Positions 7,042-10,484 of a DNA stretch of 10,484 bases are shown here, in pieces. The number at the start of each line of letters is the position of its first letter. The stretch's first letter is position 1. The stretch covers positions 6,625 through 17,108 of the forward strand of contig DLLX01000034.1 of the NCBI GenBank assembly GCA_002479145.1. Reading direction: 5' to 3'. A program made the position numbers and the translations under genes. Under the pieces are notes generated by a model that worked only from the letters and a program-made list of their open reading frames with translations, searched no databases and was not told where the DNA came from. Source of the stretch: Prevotella sp. UBA7551 (GTDB lineage: Bacteria; Bacteroidota; Bacteroidia; Bacteroidales; Bacteroidaceae).

Positions 7042-7067
7042 TTATATATAAGGAGGAAATCATATAT
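7042..7067 (+). promoter_or_regulatory. Strong Shine-Dalgarno site within an AU hairpin before rel
   Basis: AAGGAGG at 7050-7056 lies 9 bases before the rel ATG and is a seven-base match to the anti-Shine-Dalgarno core CCUCCUU. Such a match is uncommon in Bacteroidetes, where most genes, including parA, parB and lpxB here, have none. The site is flanked by ATATAT repeats (7044-7049 and 7062-7067) that can pair and place AAGGAGG in the loop and the start codon in the stem. The stem is AU only, so its stability is doubtful. Confidence 0.6.
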
Positions 7068-9420
7068 GAATTCTGCTACTACTGACAATCAAGAACAGAA
7101 GCCTAACATCATAAAAACAGAAGCTGACGTGCAGGATCAGAAACTCGATGGCCAGGAATTGAAAGAGAAGGAGATGGTGGACAAAGCCTTCCAGCATCTG
7201 CTTGACACCTATCTTGCTTCGCGTCACAGAAAGAAAGTCGGCATCATTACCAAGGCTTTCAACTTTGCCCGACAGGCACATCAGGGTGTGAGGAGGCTTT
7301 CTGGAGAGCCTTATATCATGCACCCGATAGCCGTTGCCCAAATAGCCTGTGAGGAGGTTGGATTGGGGGCTACGAGCATCAGTGCTGCCTTACTGCACGA
7401 TGTCGTGGAGGACACCGACTATACCGTGGAGGACATAGAGAACATTTTTGGCTCAAAGATTGCGCAAATCGTCGATGGCTTGACCAAGATATCGGGCGGA
7501 ATCTTTGGCGACAAGGCCTCGGCACAGACAGAAAACTTCAAGAAGCTGCTCCTTACGATGAACGATGACATACGCGTCATCCTAATAAAGATTTGTGACC
7601 GGCTTCACAACATGCGTACGCTGGCCTCCCAAGCACCCAACAAGCAGTATAAAATTGCGGGAGAGACGCTTTATATCTATGCCCCACTCGCCAATCGACT
7701 GGGCCTGAACAAGATAAAGACGGAACTGGAAGACCTAAGTTTTCGGTATGAGCATCCTGAGATTTACCAAGGCATTGCACGACAACTGGCCGAGACACAG
7801 GCGCAGCGCGATGAGCTCTTCCGCGACTTTACCGCACCCATCCGTGAAGCACTCGACAAGATGGGAATCAAATATGAGATTAAGGCACGAATCAAGACAC
7901 CTTACTCTATTTGGACAAAAATGCAAAAGAAGCACGTCTCTTTCGGAGAGATATACGACATTCTTGCCGTGCGTATCGTCTTTACCCCCAATGTACGGGA
8001 GGACGAGATCAACGATTGTTTCTCCATCTATGTAGCTATCAGCAAGATTTATAACAGCCATCCAGACCGGTTGCGCGACTGGGTCAACCATCCCAAAGCC
8101 AATGGTTATCAGGCATTGCACGTGACACTGATGTCCCATCAGGGTAAATGGATAGAGTTGCAAATTCGCTCTGATCGTATGGATGAGGTGGCGGAACAGG
8201 GTTTTGCCGCCCACTGGAAGTACAAGGAAGGATATGAGATAACGGAGGACGAGGGTGAACTGAACGACTGGCTGCACACAATCAAGGAAATTTTGGATGA
8301 TCCACAGCCAGATGCTATGGATTTCCTCGATGCGATTAAGCTCAATCTTTTCTCATCGGAGATATTCGTCTTCACCCCAAAGGGTGACTTCAAGACGATG
8401 CCAGCGGGTAGTACGGCCTTGGACTTTGCATTTCAAATCCATACTTTCTTGGGAAGCCACTGCATTGGTGCTAAGGTAAACCACAAGCTCGTGCCCCTGA
8501 GCCATAAGTTGAACAGCGGAGACCAGGTGGAAATCCTCACCTCCAATGCACAAAAGGTGCAGCCCTCGTGGGTGAACTTCGTGGAAACGGCCAAGGCAAA
8601 GGGAAAAATTCTGGCTATTTTGCGTAAGGAAGGGCGCGAACAACAAAAGAAAGGTGAGGCGCTGTTGGGTGAGTGGTTCGCCGAGCATGGCATGGAAACG
8701 TCGAGTCAGCGCATTGAGTTGCTTTGTGAGGCGCACAATTTGCAGAAGCCGGAGGATTTGTTGCGAGCTATTGGTGCAAAAACCATTGTGTTGGGAGACA
8801 GTGATTTGGATGCCATCAAAAAGAAAAAGGGCAGGGATAGCAGCACAACGGGGTGGCTTACAAAGTACGTACCCTTCCTTAAAAAGAAGGAGCCAGCCGC
8901 TGAAAAAAGCCCAACGGCACTCCAGACAATCCCTTCGGTCAACGGACTGATTACTGTTGATGAGAAGTTGAACCGTAAAAAGCCCATCTTTATCAACGAG
9001 AAGAACATCAACGGCTACATATTTCCATCCTGTTGCCACTGCATTCCCGGTGACGATATTCTGGGGTTCATTGACAATCGAAACCACATTGAGATACACA
9101 ACCGCAACTGCACTGTGGCCTCAAAGTTGAAAGCCAGCTATGGAAACCGTATCCTCGATGTCAAATGGGACATGCATCACCAGCTTTATTTCGATGCGAC
9201 CATACACATCCGTGGTATAGATCGGAAGGGAATGTTGCGTGATGTGGCCGAGATGGTCTCTGACAAGCTTGGACTGAACATGAGACGTATCACCGTAACG
9301 TCAAACAATGGTATCTTTGACGGCACCATCGAGTTGGGGGTTCACGATGCAGAGGAGCTGGGTGTCATTATCGAGAATCTCAAGCAGGTGGACGACTTGA
9401 AAGAAGTGAACAGGATGTAG
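7066..9420 (+). CDS. rel: Bifunctional (p)ppGpp synthetase/hydrolase (Rel/SpoT family)
   Basis: This long RSH enzyme makes (p)ppGpp from ATP and GTP/GDP on amino-acid starvation and degrades it otherwise. In the 784-residue product the HD hydrolase domain is intact: YIMHP with H86, LLHDVVEDT with H111/D112 and E115/D116, and CDRLHN with D178. The synthetase domain has YSIWTKMQKK (280-289), IYDILAVRI (296-304), HPKANGYQALH (342-352) and ELQIRSDRMDEVAEQGFAAHWKYKEG around 364-389. The charge motif reads RLRD (335-338), an RxRD form of the RxKD motif of bifunctional enzymes rather than the ExDD of RelA. TGS is at about 431-492, the zinc-finger/CC-like region with CCHC (656-659) and C682 at about 640-700, and ACT at about 705-784. 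Residues 1-35 are a polar, poorly conserved extension; the ATG at 7174 would remove it, but the AAGGAGG at 7050 supports 7066. It is separated from the DUF5683 gene by 60 bases and is probably in the same transcript. Confidence 0.95.
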   Translation: MNSATTDNQEQKPNIIKTEADVQDQKLDGQELKEKEMVDKAFQHLLDTYLASRHRKKVGIITKAFNFARQAHQGVRRLSGEPYIMHPIAVAQIACEEVGLGATSISAALLHDVVEDTDYTVEDIENIFGSKIAQIVDGLTKISGGIFGDKASAQTENFKKLLLTMNDDIRVILIKICDRLHNMRTLASQAPNKQYKIAGETLYIYAPLANRLGLNKIKTELEDLSFRYEHPEIYQGIARQLAETQAQRDELFRDFTAPIREALDKMGIKYEIKARIKTPYSIWTKMQKKHVSFGEIYDILAVRIVFTPNVREDEINDCFSIYVAISKIYNSHPDRLRDWVNHPKANGYQALHVTLMSHQGKWIELQIRSDRMDEVAEQGFAAHWKYKEGYEITEDEGELNDWLHTIKEILDDPQPDAMDFLDAIKLNLFSSEIFVFTPKGDFKTMPAGSTALDFAFQIHTFLGSHCIGAKVNHKLVPLSHKLNSGDQVEILTSNAQKVQPSWVNFVETAKAKGKILAILRKEGREQQKKGEALLGEWFAEHGMETSSQRIELLCEAHNLQKPEDLLRAIGAKTIVLGDSDLDAIKKKKGRDSSTTGWLTKYVPFLKKKEPAAEKSPTALQTIPSVNGLITVDEKLNRKKPIFINEKNINGYIFPSCCHCIPGDDILGFIDNRNHIEIHNRNCTVASKLKASYGNRILDVKWDMHHQLYFDATIHIRGIDRKGMLRDVAEMVSDKLGLNMRRITVTSNNGIFDGTIELGVHDAEELGVIIENLKQVDDLKEVNRM

Positions 9421-9433
9421 TTCGCAGCTGCCG

Positions 9434-10171
9434 CTAATTTCGGACAGCCAACCGTCGCCACAGGCAGCGGGGAATGATCCTCCACAATGCCGTAAGGATA
9501 CGGTATCGCCAGTCGATGATGCAGATATGACGGTGTGACTTTATGGCTTTTATGATATTTTTGGCTACCAAATCGGTTGGCATCAGCATCGGATAACGTT
9601 TGCCATCGCCAAGTAGGTCTGTCTTAACGAACCCGGGGCGGAGGTCTGTGAAGTGGATGGGAAGATGGCGAATGGTTGCTTGTTGCTCCAATGCTTCGAT
9701 ATACACATTGCAAAACGCCTTCGATGCGCTGTAGGCGGGAGCTACACCAAGCCCCTTTGTGCCCGCTATGGATGAGACGACGGCGATATGACCACCGCCA
9801 TGTGCAGCAAAGTACCGATAGGCTGCACCCACCATCCGTGTAAAACCCATCGCATTGGTGTTCACTGTGAGCAGCTCTTTGTCTGGTTGCAGTTCCAGAT
9901 TTTGCCATCCCACTCCAGCAACATGTAGGTATAAGTTCATACCGTCCAGCTCTCCGACCAAATCCAGCAACTTTTTCTCCGCACCTTCCTGCGTGATGTC
10001 GATAGACGCATAGCACACTTGACCGCTAAACTGGGCAGCCAGCATATCAAATTTTTCTGTCCGACGTGCGGCAAGTCCCACGTGCCACCCTTCGCGCAGC
10101 AGCTCGCAGGCCACCTCATAGCCAATGCCCGATGATGCACCTACAACGATTGCTCTCTTTTCTTTCGTCAT
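9434..10171 (-). CDS. Short-chain dehydrogenase/reductase (classical SDR)
   Basis: The 245-residue product is a classical NAD(P)-dependent SDR. It has the cofactor loop GASSGIG (11-17), basic residues R36/R37 after the second strand (AARR) suggesting NADP(H), D58, the catalytic N106, S134 and Y147-x3-K151, and RPGFVKT (178-184). The usual NNAG motif is replaced by HVAG (83-86). The C-terminal 30 residues are rich in W, R and I (for example WRIIPRCLWRR at 230-240), an amphipathic basic tail that might touch a membrane. I chose the ATG at 10171 because the Rossmann strand begins a few residues later; the frame is open upstream to 10318, but those residues match nothing and would be an unusual extension. 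The gene converges on rel with 13 bases between stops and appears monocistronic. The substrate is unknown; neighbours give no clue. Confidence 0.88.
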   Translation of the reverse strand: MTKEKRAIVVGASSGIGYEVACELLREGWHVGLAARRTEKFDMLAAQFSGQVCYASIDITQEGAEKKLLDLVGELDGMNLYLHVAGVGWQNLELQPDKELLTVNTNAMGFTRMVGAAYRYFAAHGGGHIAVVSSIAGTKGLGVAPAYSASKAFCNVYIEALEQQATIRHLPIHFTDLRPGFVKTDLLGDGKRYPMLMPTDLVAKNIIKAIKSHRHICIIDWRYRILTALWRIIPRCLWRRLAVRN

Positions 10172-10484
10172 GATTCCGTCTGGTTGTTTATACTGTACTG
10201 CAATTAATGCGGAGAACCTTTCCACATTCAGAAGCACGTCATCTCTTGAAATTTCTTTTGTAGCACGTGGGTAGAAGTTCTGTGCCTCCTTCATCCTGTA
10301 TGGTAGGGGGGAAGGCAATTCTTTCAGTCGGTTGCTGTTACGGGAAAAGCGTCGTCCTTTGGTGTCGTCACCCGACTTTATCCTGTGATATTTTCTTTAA
10401 AATTGTGACAAACGATGTGGAATTCTTATCGTTATATCATGTCCTTCTCTCTTACATTTTATTCTTCTATCCTCCACTCTGTAA
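10172..10484. other. Right-edge region without a recognisable gene
   Basis: These 313 bases precede the SDR gene on the minus strand. The SDR frame remains open to about 10390 on that strand, but the conceptual residues look non-family. I found no TAnnTTTG box for either strand and no stable hairpin. The distal 100 bases are A/T-rich and read as intergenic DNA. A promoter for the SDR gene should lie here but is not identifiable by eye. Confidence 0.5.

Noticed and set aside
8119..8124. CACGTG cores at 8119, 10079 and 10264 as possible parS sites
   Set aside because: The flanks do not match the palindromic parS form TGTTTCACGTGAAACA; only a few of the ten flanking bases agree at each site, so these look like chance hexamers.
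8353..9099. A 248-codon minus-strand frame inside rel
   Set aside because: It is antisense to the TGS and zinc-finger regions of a complete Rel protein and has no motif of its own.
9424..9468. GCTGCC at 9427-9432 pairing with GGCAGC at 9463-9468 as a terminator between rel and the SDR gene
   Set aside because: The loop is 30 bases, no T-run follows on either strand, and most of it lies in SDR coding sequence.
10172..10318. A 49-residue extension of the SDR from a TTG at 10318
   Set aside because: The Rossmann fold starts right after the ATG at 10171; the extension has no SDR similarity and would need a rare start codon.
1..10484. Mobile element, phage, CRISPR, toxin-antitoxin or defence system
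   Set aside because: No transposase, integrase, recombinase, repeat-spacer pattern, small paired toxin genes or defence domains were seen; all genes fit a conserved housekeeping and envelope context.

Overview
The window looks like ordinary chromosomal DNA from a member of the Bacteroidota, most likely a Bacteroidales bacterium of the Prevotella type. Three things point there: the protein flavours (a TonB-dependent receptor with an N-terminal carboxypeptidase-D-like domain, a DUF5683 protein, a Bacteroidetes-style LpxB and Rel), promoter -7 boxes of the TAnnTTTG form, and mostly absent Shine-Dalgarno sequences. The assignment to genus is an inference from protein appearance, not from a marker gene.

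Layout, left to right. (1) The minus-strand 5' part of a TonB-dependent outer-membrane receptor runs off the left edge (1-1954). (2) A 336-base intergenic stretch holds the receptor's promoter and weak terminator candidates for the next unit. (3) A minus-strand pair surE-lpxB is separated by only 3 bases. (4) A 245-base divergent regulatory region holds a surE promoter box, a parA promoter box and a roughly 160-nt parA leader with two hairpins and a tiny reading frame. (5) A plus-strand run follows: parA, parB (4-base gap), a DUF5683 membrane protein gene (TGATG overlap) and, after 60 bases, a bifunctional rel/spoT-type (p)ppGpp gene with an unusually good Shine-Dalgarno sequence. (6) A convergent minus-strand SDR oxidoreductase gene has its stop 13 bases from the rel stop. 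(7) About 310 bases without a recognisable gene run to the right edge.

Functionally the core is housekeeping: lipid A disaccharide synthesis (lpxB), nucleotide phosphatase (surE), chromosome partitioning (parAB), an envelope protein of unknown role, and stringent-response control. The parA-to-rel run is probably one transcript, which would tie chromosome segregation, an envelope protein and (p)ppGpp metabolism together. I see no transposon, phage, CRISPR array, toxin-antitoxin or defence system, and no rRNA or tRNA gene. The most interesting non-coding signals are the strong Shine-Dalgarno site in front of rel, inside an AU hairpin, and the structured parA leader. Neither is proof of a new system.
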